From Clostridiales bacterium (lineage in GTDB: Bacteria > Bacillota > Clostridia > Lachnospirales > Lachnospiraceae): DNA of 39,934 bases. The notes under the pieces were generated by a model. It saw only the letters and a program-made list of their open reading frames with translations, searched no databases and had not been told where the DNA came from. Shown in pieces: positions 7,546 to 16,716 of the stretch. The stretch is taken from assembly GCA_021204085.1 (NCBI GenBank), contig JAJPZY010000146.1, forward strand, positions 1 through 39,934. Reading direction: 5' to 3'. Position 1 is the stretch's first letter. Every line of letters begins with the position of its first letter. Made by a program: the position numbers and the translations under genes.

Positions 7546-9303
7546 ATGACGGAAACGAAAGGAAAAGTTGTAGGCATCAACGGAAATATGGTGTCGGTTG
7601 AATTCGACGGCATCGTTTCCATGAATGAGGTCTGCTATGTAGAGGTCGAAGGCTCCCGTTTAAAAAGCGAGGTCATTCGTATTCGCGGAAATGTCGCCCA
7701 GGTACAGGTCTATGAGATGACAAATGGGATTGCCTGCGGTGACAACGTTGAATTTACGGGAGATTTGCTTTCCGCCGAACTTGGTCCGGGCCTTTTGGGA
7801 CAGGTGTACGACGGATTGCAGAACCCGCTGCCGCTCCTTGCTGAGCAGGCAGGCTGGTTTTTGGAGCGCGGTATTTATGTTGACGCGCTGAATGGAGAAA
7901 AGAAATGGGATTTCACCCCGACGGCAAAGCCGGGTGACCGTGTAAAGGCGGGCGAATATGTAGGAACCGTTCCGGAAGGGACGTTCACACACAAGATTTT
8001 CGTTCCGTTCTATCTGCTGGGCAGCTACACGGTGAAGTCTGTAGCGGCTGCGGGCGCTTACACGATTCATGAAACAATCGCTGTGATCACGGACGATAAG
8101 GGCAAGGATATCAATCTGACCATGTCCTTTAAGTGGCCGGTGAAGCGGGCGATCAACTGCTACTCGGAGCGTCTGGCGCCGACAGAGACCATGGAGACGA
8201 AGGTTCGTCTGATTGACTCTTACTTCCCGGTGGCCAAGGGCGGTACCTACTGTATCCCGGGACCGTTCGGAGCAGGTAAGACCGTGCTTCAGCATACCAC
8301 CTCCAAGTATGCGGATGTTGATATTGTTATTATCGCAGCCTGCGGTGAGCGTGCCGGCGAGGTTGTAGAGACTCTGACGGAGTTCCCGGAGCTGACAGAC
8401 CCGAAGACAGGACGTTCCCTGATGGAGCGTACCATTATTATCTGTAATACATCTTCCATGCCGGTTGCCAGCCGTGAGGCGTCCGTTTATACATCGGTGA
8501 CGCTGGCTGAGTATTATCGTCAGATGGGACTCCATGTCCTGCTTCTGGCGGATTCCACTTCCCGTTGGGCACAGGCACTCCGTGAGATGTCCGGCAGACT
8601 GGAAGAAATCCCCGGTGAGGAAGCTTTCCCGGCCTATCTGGAATCCTATATCGCAGCGTTCTATGAGCGTGCGGGTTATGTTCGTCTTCCGGATAACTCG
8701 TATGGTTCCGTTACAATCGGCGGAACGGTATCTCCGGCCGGCGGTAACTTTGAGGAGCCGGTGACGCAGGCGACATTGAAGGTTGTCGGTGCTTTCCACG
8801 GTCTTTCGAGAGAACGTTCGGATGCCCGTAAATATCCGGCGATTGATCCGCTGATTTCCTGGTCGAAGTACAACAGCGTTGTTGCACCGGAACAGATTGA
8901 GTATTGCCGTGATGTGATGCTCCGCGGTGTTGAGGTCAATTCCATGATGAAGGTTGTCGGTGAGGAAGGAACGAGCCTTACAGACTTTGTTACTTACTTA
9001 AAATCCGAACTTCTCGATGCCGTTTATTTCCAGCAGAACTCATTTGATGATATCGAGGCCAACTGTGTGGTAGACCGGCAGCGTTATGTGAGTGCCAAGC
9101 TTGTCCGCATTCTCGGCTCGGATTATTCATTAAAAGAGAAAGATGAAGCACGTGCTTATTTTAACTCGCTGCGTCAGAAGTTCATCGACTGGAACTATAC
9201 GGAGTTTCAAAGCGAAGCCTTTGCTGCGGCTGAGGCGGAGATTGACGCGCAGTATACTTCCGGCGGCGGAGTATTAAGCAGTGAAGCAGAAAAGCTGTTG
9301 TAA
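7546..9303 (+). CDS. atpA: V/A-type ATPase catalytic subunit A
   Basis: The 585-residue catalytic subunit hydrolyses or makes ATP in the A3B3 head. The P-loop GPFGAGKT is at residues 239-246, followed by CGERAGEVVETL and by the SRWAQALREMSGRLEEIPGE region that shapes the nucleotide site. The long insertion before the P-loop that marks A subunits (non-homologous region) is present. The ATG at 7546 is chosen because AGGAG lies 7 nt upstream and overlaps the end of the preceding gene; the frame is also open to an ATG at 7522. It is co-transcribed with atpB, atpD, atpI and atpK. Confidence 0.97.
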   Translation: MTETKGKVVGINGNMVSVEFDGIVSMNEVCYVEVEGSRLKSEVIRIRGNVAQVQVYEMTNGIACGDNVEFTGDLLSAELGPGLLGQVYDGLQNPLPLLAEQAGWFLERGIYVDALNGEKKWDFTPTAKPGDRVKAGEYVGTVPEGTFTHKIFVPFYLLGSYTVKSVAAAGAYTIHETIAVITDDKGKDINLTMSFKWPVKRAINCYSERLAPTETMETKVRLIDSYFPVAKGGTYCIPGPFGAGKTVLQHTTSKYADVDIVIIAACGERAGEVVETLTEFPELTDPKTGRSLMERTIIICNTSSMPVASREASVYTSVTLAEYYRQMGLHVLLLADSTSRWAQALREMSGRLEEIPGEEAFPAYLESYIAAFYERAGYVRLPDNSYGSVTIGGTVSPAGGNFEEPVTQATLKVVGAFHGLSRERSDARKYPAIDPLISWSKYNSVVAPEQIEYCRDVMLRGVEVNSMMKVVGEEGTSLTDFVTYLKSELLDAVYFQQNSFDDIEANCVVDRQRYVSAKLVRILGSDYSLKEKDEARAYFNSLRQKFIDWNYTEFQSEAFAAAEAEIDAQYTSGGGVLSSEAEKLL

Positions 9304-9318
9304 GGGAGGTGAAAGACA

Positions 9319-10614
9319 ATGAATAAAGTATATAACCGAATCGAATCAATTACCGGAAGCGTGATCACAGTTCGCGCCGAGGGTGTGAAGTACAATGAAC
9401 TGGCTGAGATTACCACTCGTTTTGGAAAGTCTCTTGCCGAGGTCAATAAGATCGATGGAGATATCGTATCTCTTCAGGTATTTGCAGGCGGTCGAGGTGT
9501 TTCTACCGGTGATGAGGTGCGTTTCCTCGGCCACGACATGCAAGTGTCTTTCACGGAGGATCTGCTCGGACGTATCTTCAACGGTTCCGGTGATCCGATC
9601 GACAACGGCCCGTCACTGGCTGAGAATTTAAAGCCGATCGGCGGCCCGTCCGTTAACCCGTCCAAGAGAATTCTTCCGAACCGTATGATGCGTACGAATA
9701 TTCCGATGATCGACCTGTTTAATACGCTTGTCGTATCGCAGAAGCTGCCGATTTTCTCAATATCCGGTGAGCCGTACAACCAGCTGCTTGCGCGGATTGC
9801 CATGCAGGCGGAAGCGGATGTGATCGTTCTCGGAGGTATGGGTATCAAGTACGATGATTTCCTGTATTTCAAGGAGAGCCTCGGAAACGGCAGTGCACTG
9901 AGCAAGACCGTTATGTTTATTCATACAGCGGCTGACCCGACCGTTGAGTGTATCAAGATTCCGGATATGGCTCTTGCGGTTGCCGAGCAGTTTGCCCTGC
10001 AGGATAAGGATGTGCTGGTACTGCTGACCGATATGACAAACTACGCGGATTCCATGAAGGAAATCGCGATCACTCAGGAACAGGTACCTTCCAATCGAGG
10101 ATATCCGGGCGACCTGTATTCACAGCTGGCCTCCCGTTATGAAAAGGCGGTTGACTTTGCCGGATCAGGTTCCGTTACCATTCTGGCGGTTACCACGATG
10201 CCGGGCGACGACGTTACCCACCCGGTACCTGATAATACGGGCTATATTACAGAGGGCCAGTATTACCTGAAGGGTGGAAGAATTGAGCCGTTTGGTTCGC
10301 TGTCCCGTCTGAAACAGAACGTAAACGATAAGACGCGTAAGGATCACCGTGCGCTGATGGATGGTATGATCCGTCTGTATTCCGAATATATGAATACACT
10401 CGAAAAGAAGAGCATGGGATTTTTGATGACCAAATGGGATGAGAAGCTTCTGAAATACGGAGAGATGTTTGAGGCAAAGATGATGGATCTGTCGATCAAC
10501 ATTCCTCTGGAACAGGCGCTTGACCTTGGCTGGGAGATTCTTGCCGCTTGCTTTGAAAAGGACGAAACAGGTATTAAGTCAGAACTCATTGAAGAATTCT
10601 GGCCCGCAAAATAA
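9319..10614 (+). CDS. atpB: V/A-type ATPase regulatory subunit B
   Basis: The 431-residue non-catalytic subunit B pairs with A in the soluble head. The P-loop position is degenerate ([14 protein letters not shown]), as expected for B. Other landmarks are [12 protein letters not shown] and the segment [26 protein letters not shown] ribosome site precedes the ATG, 15 bp after atpA. It is slightly shorter than the usual 455-470 residues, which fits the chlamydia/spirochaete-like branch indicated by the operon. Confidence 0.96.
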   Translation: MNKVYNRIESITGSVITVRAEGVKYNELAEITTRFGKSLAEVNKIDGDIVSLQVFAGGRGVSTGDEVRFLGHDMQVSFTEDLLGRIFNGSGDPIDNGPSLAENLKPIGGPSVNPSKRILPNRMMRTNIPMIDLFNTLVVSQKLPIFSISGEPYNQLLARIAMQAEADVIVLGGMGIKYDDFLYFKESLGNGSALSKTVMFIHTAADPTVECIKIPDMALAVAEQFALQDKDVLVLLTDMTNYADSMKEIAITQEQVPSNRGYPGDLYSQLASRYEKAVDFAGSGSVTILAVTTMPGDDVTHPVPDNTGYITEGQYYLKGGRIEPFGSLSRLKQNVNDKTRKDHRALMDGMIRLYSEYMNTLEKKSMGFLMTKWDEKLLKYGEMFEAKMMDLSINIPLEQALDLGWEILAACFEKDETGIKSELIEEFWPAK

Positions 10615-10629
10615 AGGAAGGCAAGTGAG

Positions 10630-11274
10630 ATGGCAAAAATAAAGCTGACAAAAAATGAGCAAAAAGCTCAAAAAGATGCGCTCAAGATGTATCAGCGCTA
10701 CCTTCCGACCTTAACGCTCAAGAAGCAGCAGCTCCAAGCCGAAATCCGCACGATTCAGGCGGATGCCATAGCCGTCCGAAAGCAGAGAGAAGCCCTTGAA
10801 CAGGAATTTAAAAAATGGATAACCGTGTTCGGTGAAGAAGAAGCCTTCACGCCGGATTTGGTCACGGTTACAAATATCAGAAAGGGAATCGGCAATATTG
10901 CCGGTGTGACGATACCCGTCTATGAAGGCGCGGATTTTTCCCGCGGAGACTATGATTTTTATGAGACGCCATTGTGGGTCGATCTGGCGGCGGACAAGAT
11001 GGAAGAGTCCCTTTCACTGGATTTGCAGGCTTCAGTGCTGGACGAACAGGTTCGGTTGCTTCAGAAGGAGCTGCTGACAACTTCACAGCGCGTGAATCTT
11101 TTTGAAAAAGTTAAAATACCGGAAGCAAAAGAGAATATCCGAAAAATTTCGGTATATCTCGGAGACCAGCAGGTCAATGCGGTTGTGCGTTCGAAGATTT
11201 CCAAGAAGAAAATCGATCAGCGTAACGCGGCCGCTTCGCTTGCTGCTGTCGGAGAGGAGGTGGCTGCAGGATGA
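10630..11274 (+). CDS. atpD: V/A-type ATPase subunit D (central stalk)
   Basis: The 214-residue subunit D forms the long antiparallel coiled coil of the rotor, turning inside the A3B3 head. The N-terminal helix (MAKIKLTKNEQKAQKDALKM, then YLPTLTLKKQQLQ) and a C-terminal helix with VNLFEKVKIPEAKENIRKI are characteristic. A GGAAGG ribosome site precedes the ATG, and the last bases overlap the next gene (ATGA at 11271). No separate F subunit gene, its usual partner on the rotor, is present. Confidence 0.93.
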   Translation: MAKIKLTKNEQKAQKDALKMYQRYLPTLTLKKQQLQAEIRTIQADAIAVRKQREALEQEFKKWITVFGEEEAFTPDLVTVTNIRKGIGNIAGVTIPVYEGADFSRGDYDFYETPLWVDLAADKMEESLSLDLQASVLDEQVRLLQKELLTTSQRVNLFEKVKIPEAKENIRKISVYLGDQQVNAVVRSKISKKKIDQRNAAASLAAVGEEVAAG

Positions 11275-13199
11275 TCCTCCCTATGAAAAAAGTATCCATT
11301 CTTGTTCTTGACAGTGAACGGGAAGAAGCCATGCGTAAGATCCGAAAGCTTGGCCTTGTGCATGTTGACGCGCAGAGCTATACCGGCGATAAGATGACGC
11401 GGCTAAAGGATGAAACTTCTGCTTTGGAACAGGCGATTGCGCTGATTAGCGATGTGGCAGATAAGAAAGCCATGAAAAATCTGGAGAAAACGGAAATTTC
11501 TTCAGCAGAGGCGCTTTCTGCTGCAAAGCAGGTTGTCGCGTGCGGCACGGAGAAGAAGGATTGTTTGAATGCATCTATTTCCGCGAAGTCGGAATTGGAG
11601 CAGTATGAAGCCTGGGGTTCCATAACTCCGGCAGACTTCGAGTATCTTGCCGGGAAGGGCATAGTTCTGTCGATGTATGAGATTTCATCGAAGGAATATG
11701 CTTTCATAGATGCCGGGATCCGGACGCTGCTGGTAGGTCAGGATAAGAAAAAGACCTACATGCTTGTTGTTGAGGATGAAAGCCAGGCTGAGAGCCTTAA
11801 GCTTCCCGAGAGTGCACGCAGGATTCAGCTTCCGTCAGCATCCACGCAGGAGTTGAAAGCGCGAATCGAGGATAGTCAGAAGCGTATAGCTGAGCTTGAT
11901 GATGAGATCCGCAGTTATATGAAGTACATTCCTGCGATGAAGGATGTGCTGGCAGCGGAGAATAAGGAAATTGAGTTTGACGCTTACCTTCACGGGATGG
12001 AGGAAGCCACTCTCTCCGATCTGCCGGAGGATGCGCCTGCCGTAGCGATCTTAAACGGTTATGTGCCGGAAGAAGACATGGAACGGCTGAAGGCAGCCGC
12101 AAAAGAGAATGCCTGGGGCATTGTTTCGGAAGATCCGACGGTGGAGGACAATGTTCCGACCAAGCTGCACAACAACAAATTCGTCAGCCTGATTTATCCG
12201 CTGACGGACTTTCTCGGCACGGTGCCGGGGTATTACGAGCAGGATATCTCCGGATATTTCCTCGTGTTCATGCTTATCTTCTCCGGAATTATTTTCGGAG
12301 ACGGCGGATACGGACTGCTTATTACACTTTTGGGCCTTGCGATGTTTGTGCCGGCAGTTAAATCCGGAAAGTCTCCTTCGGCCTGGTCGAAGCTGATTAT
12401 CCTTTTCGGAGCCGTCACGATCGTTTGGGGAATCCTGACATGTTCCTGGTTTGGCATGGATGTGTCGCTGGTACCGAAGTGGCTGCAGAATATTTCGCTG
12501 CCGATCATTTCCAACGTGTATGAAGACAGGATCTGGTATCCGTTCTGGACGAATGGAGAAGCCGGTCTTACGACCGCGCAGAACCTGCAGATCTTCTGCT
12601 TCGTGCTGGCGTTGATCCAGCTGTCCATCGCCCATATACTCGGGATTATCCGCGATCGCCGTTCGCTGCTTGTACTCAGTGACATCGGTTCTCTGATGCA
12701 GGTGATCGGTATGTTCTATGTAGTACTGAGCCTGGTTGTGAACGGTGCGGTATTCAGACTCAGATTAGTGATAAACGGCATACCGATCGGAACCATTTGT
12801 ATTGCGCTGGTGCTTGTCGGATTTGTGATTTACTTCATATTTGCCAACTATGACGGCAGCATCGTGAAGTCTGTGGTGGAAAGCATGAAGAATATCATTT
12901 CCATGCTGCTGGGTATTGTAAATGTCTTTTCCGACATCGTATCCTACATCCGGCTCTGGGCGGTAGGACTTGCGGGCGCCGCAATCGCCGAGACGTTCAA
13001 CCAGATGGCCGGAGGATTCATGGGACACCTGATTTTAATCGCCCTCGCCGTGTTTATCCTGATTTTCGGACATGGCCTGAATATGATTTTGAATCTGTTG
13101 TCGGTGATTGTGCATGGTGTGCGTCTGAATACATTGGAATTCTCGTCGCACGTTGGTATCAACTGGAGCGGTCATAAGTATGAACCGTTTAAAGAATAA
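11271..13199 (+). CDS. atpI: V/A-type ATPase membrane subunit I
   Basis: The 642-residue subunit I (a-type) supplies the ion path next to the K ring. The N-terminal half (to about residue 320) is cytoplasmic and helical; the C-terminal half has about seven membrane segments. The essential Arg lies in SYIRLWAVGLAG (Arg561). ISGYFLVFMLIFSGIIFGDGGYG is the usual first membrane segment. The start ATG overlaps the atpD stop and has AGGAGG 10 nt upstream; a second ATG four codons on is possible. Confidence 0.95.
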   Translation: MILPMKKVSILVLDSEREEAMRKIRKLGLVHVDAQSYTGDKMTRLKDETSALEQAIALISDVADKKAMKNLEKTEISSAEALSAAKQVVACGTEKKDCLNASISAKSELEQYEAWGSITPADFEYLAGKGIVLSMYEISSKEYAFIDAGIRTLLVGQDKKKTYMLVVEDESQAESLKLPESARRIQLPSASTQELKARIEDSQKRIAELDDEIRSYMKYIPAMKDVLAAENKEIEFDAYLHGMEEATLSDLPEDAPAVAILNGYVPEEDMERLKAAAKENAWGIVSEDPTVEDNVPTKLHNNKFVSLIYPLTDFLGTVPGYYEQDISGYFLVFMLIFSGIIFGDGGYGLLITLLGLAMFVPAVKSGKSPSAWSKLIILFGAVTIVWGILTCSWFGMDVSLVPKWLQNISLPIISNVYEDRIWYPFWTNGEAGLTTAQNLQIFCFVLALIQLSIAHILGIIRDRRSLLVLSDIGSLMQVIGMFYVVLSLVVNGAVFRLRLVINGIPIGTICIALVLVGFVIYFIFANYDGSIVKSVVESMKNIISMLLGIVNVFSDIVSYIRLWAVGLAGAAIAETFNQMAGGFMGHLILIALAVFILIFGHGLNMILNLLSVIVHGVRLNTLEFSSHVGINWSGHKYEPFKE

Positions 13200-13231
13200 A
13201 TCAAATGTAAAAAAGTAAAGGAGAAAATGAT

Positions 13232-13657
13232 ATGGATTTCGGAATGTTAGGTACAGCCCTGGTTATGGGTATTGCTGCAATTGGTTCGGCAATTGGTATT
13301 GGTACGGCAGGTCAGGCTGCGATTGGTGCATGGAAACGTTGCTATATGAACAATAAGGCGGCGCCGTTTATCCTGACGGTATTTGCAGGTGCTCCGCTGA
13401 CACAGACCATTTACGGTTTCCTGCTGATGCAGACGATGCAGTCATCTGACGCAGATCCCGGATTCCTTCTGGGTCTCGGTGTTGCTTCCGGTTTGGCAAT
13501 GTGCTTCTCCGCGATCGCGCAGGGCAAGGCCGGTGCGGCCGGTTCCGATGCTCTCGGTGAGACCGGTAAGGGATTTTCACAGTACATCATGGTAGTCGGT
13601 CTTTGCGAGTCTGTTGCACTGTTTGCACTGGTATTCAGTATGGTAGCGCTCGGATAA
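13232..13657 (+). CDS. atpK: V/A-type ATPase K subunit (membrane ring, likely Na+-binding)
   Basis: The 141-residue proteolipid has four membrane helices, a duplicated hairpin of the NtpK type. Helix 2 carries PLTQTIYG (Thr57, Gln58), helix 3 carries AIAQGKAG (Gln97), and helix 4 carries the ion-binding Glu126 in VVGLCESVAL. These match the Thr64, Gln65, Gln110 and Glu139 Na+ ligands of Enterococcus hirae NtpK, so Na+ coupling is predicted. Only one of the two hairpins keeps a carboxylate, as is usual for K-type rings. An AAAGGAG ribosome site precedes the start; a strong terminator follows, closing the operon. Confidence 0.95.
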   Translation: MDFGMLGTALVMGIAAIGSAIGIGTAGQAAIGAWKRCYMNNKAAPFILTVFAGAPLTQTIYGFLLMQTMQSSDADPGFLLGLGVASGLAMCFSAIAQGKAGAAGSDALGETGKGFSQYIMVVGLCESVALFALVFSMVALG

Positions 13658-13672
13658 TCGAACGAAAAGAAG

Positions 13673-13711
13673 AACCCCCGGTTCCTGAGTGGAATCGGGG
13701 GTTTGCTTTTT
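13673..13711 (+). terminator. Intrinsic terminator of the V-ATPase operon
   Basis: A 13-bp stem AACCCCCGGTTCC / GGAATCGGGGGTT (one G-T pair) with a 5-nt loop is followed by TGCTTTTT. It lies 16 bp after the atpK stop. On the opposite strand the stem is followed by TCTTCTTTTC, so it may also end the converging PHP gene. Confidence 0.9.
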
Positions 13712-13748
13712 AAATCATTTCTTTCGCACGGCTCGTTGTCTGCGCTCA

Positions 13749-14663
13749 CTATATGTGTTCCGTGTGAAGCGGTTCCTCCATATAGAGATGATCTTCAATC
13801 TCTTTCCATTTGCGCTGCTTGCGGGAATCCTTCGGAAGCAGGTTTAAAAATTCCAGATTCTGCAATCTTTTAAAAAGATTGTCTGAGCGGGATAGCAGAA
13901 ATACAATCTCTAGTTCACGCTTGGAACGCTGGAATAAGTTTCCGGCTTTGGCATAAACATAATAAAGTCTCAGAAGGAAATCATAAACAATACCCAGATG
14001 ATCGCGCGTCGTTCCGAAATAATGGCAGCCATCGCAGGCAATCACAGGCTGGCCGGTGATGTATTCAATCAGATCGGATTCGGAATGAATCGGCTGCGCG
14101 AAATCAGTGAAAGCATGGCCGATGCAGTCTAACTTGTGGGCATCGCTGCCTCCGGTACCGGGGAGGTTGTACTGTTCCGCAAGAGCCGCCGCACGGCGGT
14201 TGGCCTCCGGCGCGATGCAGGCATTGTAAGTTTCCAGAAAATCAAATTCCTTTAGGATGTCCGGGGTCCGATGATAAATTTTAAAGTTAGTAATACTTAA
14301 GTACTTCTCACCTGTGGGATGTGCGGGTCCGAGGATACCGTGGAAAGCATGTACGATTTCAATGAGAAGCCGAACCGGAAGGCCCCGGATCTCTAAAATC
14401 GGCAGACGAACATGCTCCGGCATAACCACCAGAATATGGCCGGCGTCGCAGGTGTCGTATTCAATTCCCTTTAAAATGGTAAAATCCTGAAAGACAGGGT
14501 CTTTTTTATTACTTTGATAATAACGATATGCTTTGTAGGAATCGTGGTCGGTGATAAGCATGCCGTCGTAACCCAGCTCCTTCAGGCGAAGGACATAGTC
14601 CTTTAAAAATACCTTGCCGTCCGGCGAACCCTCTTTTGTATGGCAGTGCATATCAAACCGCAT
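13749..14663 (-). CDS. PHP-domain metal-dependent phosphoesterase
   Basis: The 304-residue protein begins MRFDMHCHTKEGSPDG and contains LITDHDS, the first two metal-binding motifs of the PHP (polymerase and histidinol phosphatase) family. Further ligands are likely in HPTGEKY and in GGSDAHKLD. Standalone PHP proteins hydrolyse phosphoesters such as nucleotide 3',5'-bisphosphates or histidinol phosphate; the substrate here is unknown. GGGGAG precedes the ATG on the minus strand by about 9 nt. It faces the V-ATPase operon tail to tail and shares its terminator region. The last 70 residues (KRELEIVFLLSRSDNLFKR) are outside the core domain. Confidence 0.85.
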   Translation of the reverse strand: MRFDMHCHTKEGSPDGKVFLKDYVLRLKELGYDGMLITDHDSYKAYRYYQSNKKDPVFQDFTILKGIEYDTCDAGHILVVMPEHVRLPILEIRGLPVRLLIEIVHAFHGILGPAHPTGEKYLSITNFKIYHRTPDILKEFDFLETYNACIAPEANRRAAALAEQYNLPGTGGSDAHKLDCIGHAFTDFAQPIHSESDLIEYITGQPVIACDGCHYFGTTRDHLGIVYDFLLRLYYVYAKAGNLFQRSKRELEIVFLLSRSDNLFKRLQNLEFLNLLPKDSRKQRKWKEIEDHLYMEEPLHTEHI

Positions 14664-14895
14664 CGTTACTTTCTCCCCGTTATTAAAATCAAACTCGTAT
14701 AACCCAGATACATTAATTTTAGCAGATTTCAGGAAAAAATCCAGTGAAAAGAAAAAGTTTACAGATAATTCATCTGAAGATTACAAAAATGAAACATTTT
14801 TGCTGAAAATCGACAGAGCGATCGCCTGACATTTCCGGTCGGATTCACACGGTTTATGTTATAAAAAATTTACATAGATTATACAAATACCTGGT

Positions 14896-14923
14896 TTGAG
14901 ATTTTACAGTACGTTTCTACAAT
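14896..14923 (+). promoter_or_regulatory. Candidate promoter for the small membrane protein gene
   Basis: TTGAGA (14896-14901) and TACAAT (14918-14923) are spaced by 16 bp. A start near 14930 would leave a very short leader before AAAGGAGGG and the ATG at 14947. The rest of 14664-14895 is AT-rich and shows no gene. Confidence 0.5.
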
Positions 14924-14946
14924 AATAACATAAAGGAGGGAGTTGT

Positions 14947-15189
14947 ATGGAATTATTGTGGAACCGTTTGTCGGAGAAAAATAAATTGCTGCGAAAACCG
15001 TATTTTTCATTTTTACTGGTGCATACGCTGTTGTGGCTGCTTCCCCTTGGAATTGCTGCTGCAGTGATCTGTCATTTATTAGCGATGCCGACAGTGGAGG
15101 TGATCCGGTGGAGCGGCCTGATTGCCGGATATCCGGGAATCGTTGTCGGGTTTTTCGGGGGTTTGTTGTATTTGATGAGAAATCACTGA
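14947..15189 (+). CDS. Small two-helix membrane protein of unknown function
   Basis: The 80-residue protein has a basic start (MELLWNRLSEKNKLLRKPY) and two hydrophobic segments: about residues 20-46 (FSFLLVHTLLWLLPLGIAAA onward) and about 56-77 (with AGYPGIVVGFFGGLLYL). Both ends are predicted in the cytoplasm. An excellent AAAGGAGGG ribosome site stands 6-7 nt before the ATG, and a promoter and terminator flank it, so it looks like a real monocistronic gene. No family is recognised. Confidence 0.65.
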   Translation: MELLWNRLSEKNKLLRKPYFSFLLVHTLLWLLPLGIAAAVICHLLAMPTVEVIRWSGLIAGYPGIVVGFFGGLLYLMRNH

Positions 15190-15264
15190 ATGCATTGAAA
15201 ACAGGATGGTAACACGCAGTTTGCTGTCTGCATTTTTTGATATGAGTATAAACGATAAAGAGAG

Positions 15265-15292
15265 CCGCGGGAGAATGTATCCCGCGGTTTTC
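15265..15292 (+). terminator. Intrinsic terminator after the small membrane protein
   Basis: A perfect 8-bp GC-rich stem CCGCGGGA / TCCCGCGG (15265-15272 / 15280-15287) with a 7-nt loop is followed by TTTTCTGTTA. Confidence 0.85.
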
Positions 15293-15347
15293 TGTTATAG
15301 AATCACTATTATAGGGAACCAGACTCAGAACATTCACAAAATCCTCC

Positions 15348-15376
15348 TTTACACAACCTGATTTTTTACATATAAT
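15348..15376 (+). promoter_or_regulatory. Strong promoter of the TPR lipoprotein gene
   Basis: TTTACA (15348-15353) and a perfect TATAAT (15371-15376) are separated by exactly 17 bp. Transcription should start near 15383, giving a leader of nearly 120 nt. Confidence 0.75.
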
Positions 15377-15378
15377 GT

Positions 15379-15480
15379 GTAAAGCGGCAAATTGGGGGTG
15401 CGAAGATTTTTTCCCTGATGCGAAAAGCCGCTTTTACCTTTATGAGGTATGGAACGTGGAATAACCGGCAGCGGTTTTAG
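15379..15480 (+). other. Structured leader of the TPR lipoprotein mRNA
   Basis: The leader holds an inverted repeat AAAGCGGC / GCCGCTTT (15381-15388 / 15426-15433) enclosing a possible GGG/CCC pairing, then a small hairpin AACCG-GCAG-CGGTT (15463-15476). The region does not match a riboswitch class that I can name with confidence. It could be a regulatory leader or simple 5' stabilising structure. Confidence 0.35.
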
Positions 15481-15500
15481 GAGTTTTGGAGGAACAGATA

Positions 15501-16679
15501 ATGAAGAGACGTATGACACGGTTCCTGCTTGGCGGAGTGATGATATTGTCATTGCTGATGTCCGCCTGCGGCAGTTCGGGTTCTGAGAAGATGGCGGAGT
15601 ATAAGGAGTTGGGGATCACGCAGATGGAATCCGGTGATTATGAAAGTGCTGTGCAGAGTTTTCAGAAAGCTCTGGATCAGTCTTTGGGGAGCATCGGGGC
15701 GGAGGAACTGGACATCTGCTATTACAAAGCGCTTGCCTTGTACAAGTCCGGTGATGCGGACGGTGCGATTGAGGCCTATACGGCGCTGATCGATTATGAT
15801 TCGAAAAACTGGGAAGTCTATTATCTGAGGGGGAATGTTTATCTGGCAGAAGGACAGGAGGAGGAAGCCTTGGCAGATTATGCACAGGCAGCTTCCCTGC
15901 ATGATGATGCGGAACTGTTCGTCAATATTTATGAAAATCTTGCAGACGCCGGCCTTGCAGAGAGCGGACAGACTTATATGGAAAAAGTGCTCAGCATAAC
16001 GCCTTCTGACGCAGAGGAATATTATTTCGTGGGAGATATGTATTATCTGATCGGTGATTACGAAAATGCGAAAACAAACCTTCTGGCGGCACAGGAGGCA
16101 GGCTATGATAAGGCTCTGCTGCTGCTCGGTGTGATCTGTGCGAATGAGGGAGACAGCGCATCGGCACAGACATATTTTTCGGCTTATATGGAAAAGTATC
16201 CGGAAGACGCGCAGGCTTTGAATGAACTGGGGGAGAGCGCGCTGGAAGCAGCCGATTATGAAGATGCGGTTACTTATCTTGAGTGTGCATTGGAAGCAGG
16301 CGATACCGATATGGAGATGATTATTTTGAAGAATCTGATCATCGCCTATGAGTATTCGGGTGATTTTGAGAGTGCCTATGATACCGCGAAACAGTTTCTA
16401 GCCAGTTATTCGGACGAAGAAATTGAGCGGGAGTATATATTCCTTGAGACACGGGTAGGGGAAGACATCGAAGCACCGTCTGAAGACGATACGGAGACAG
16501 AGGATGCAGATACATCCGGGGAAAATGTTACCGCGGATGAAGAAACGGATACATCCGGGGAGAATGTTACCGCGGATGAAGAAACAGATGCATCCGGAGA
16601 AAGCAATCCCGCGGATGGAGAATCAGAAGCGGAAGAAAATGCGGATGATGTAACCGGGGAAAGCGATGCCGCGGAATAG
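15501..16679 (+). CDS. TPR-repeat lipoprotein with an acidic repeat tail
   Basis: The 392-residue protein has a lipoprotein signal peptide with lipobox LMSAC (Cys23), so it is anchored on the outer face of the membrane. Residues about 35-300 are tetratricopeptide repeats (for example MESGDYESAVQSFQKALDQ, and GDYENAKTNLLAAQEAGYD), a scaffold for protein contacts. The last 65 residues are acidic and made of 13-residue repeats (DTSGENVTADEET). The ATG at 15501 has GGAGG 8 nt upstream; a TTG at 15486 overlaps that site and is unlikely. Partner and pathway are unknown. Confidence 0.85.
   Translation: MKRRMTRFLLGGVMILSLLMSACGSSGSEKMAEYKELGITQMESGDYESAVQSFQKALDQSLGSIGAEELDICYYKALALYKSGDADGAIEAYTALIDYDSKNWEVYYLRGNVYLAEGQEEEALADYAQAASLHDDAELFVNIYENLADAGLAESGQTYMEKVLSITPSDAEEYYFVGDMYYLIGDYENAKTNLLAAQEAGYDKALLLLGVICANEGDSASAQTYFSAYMEKYPEDAQALNELGESALEAADYEDAVTYLECALEAGDTDMEMIILKNLIIAYEYSGDFESAYDTAKQFLASYSDEEIEREYIFLETRVGEDIEAPSEDDTETEDADTSGENVTADEETDTSGENVTADEETDASGESNPADGESEAEENADDVTGESDAAE
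16509..16625 (+). repeat. Tandem 39-bp coding repeats in the lipoprotein tail
   Basis: Two nearly identical 39-bp units (16509-16547 and 16548-16586) and a third diverged one (16587-16625) encode DTSGENVTADEET, the same again, and DASGESNPADGES. Such units expand and contract by slippage, so tail length may vary between strains. Confidence 0.85.
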
Positions 16680-16716
16680 ATGATGCCGTTTAAAAGTATG
16701 ATAAGAGGGATATTTC

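Noticed and set aside
7660-8799. 379-codon minus-strand frame inside atpA
   Set aside because: Antisense shadow of a highly conserved catalytic subunit; no start site or family motifs.
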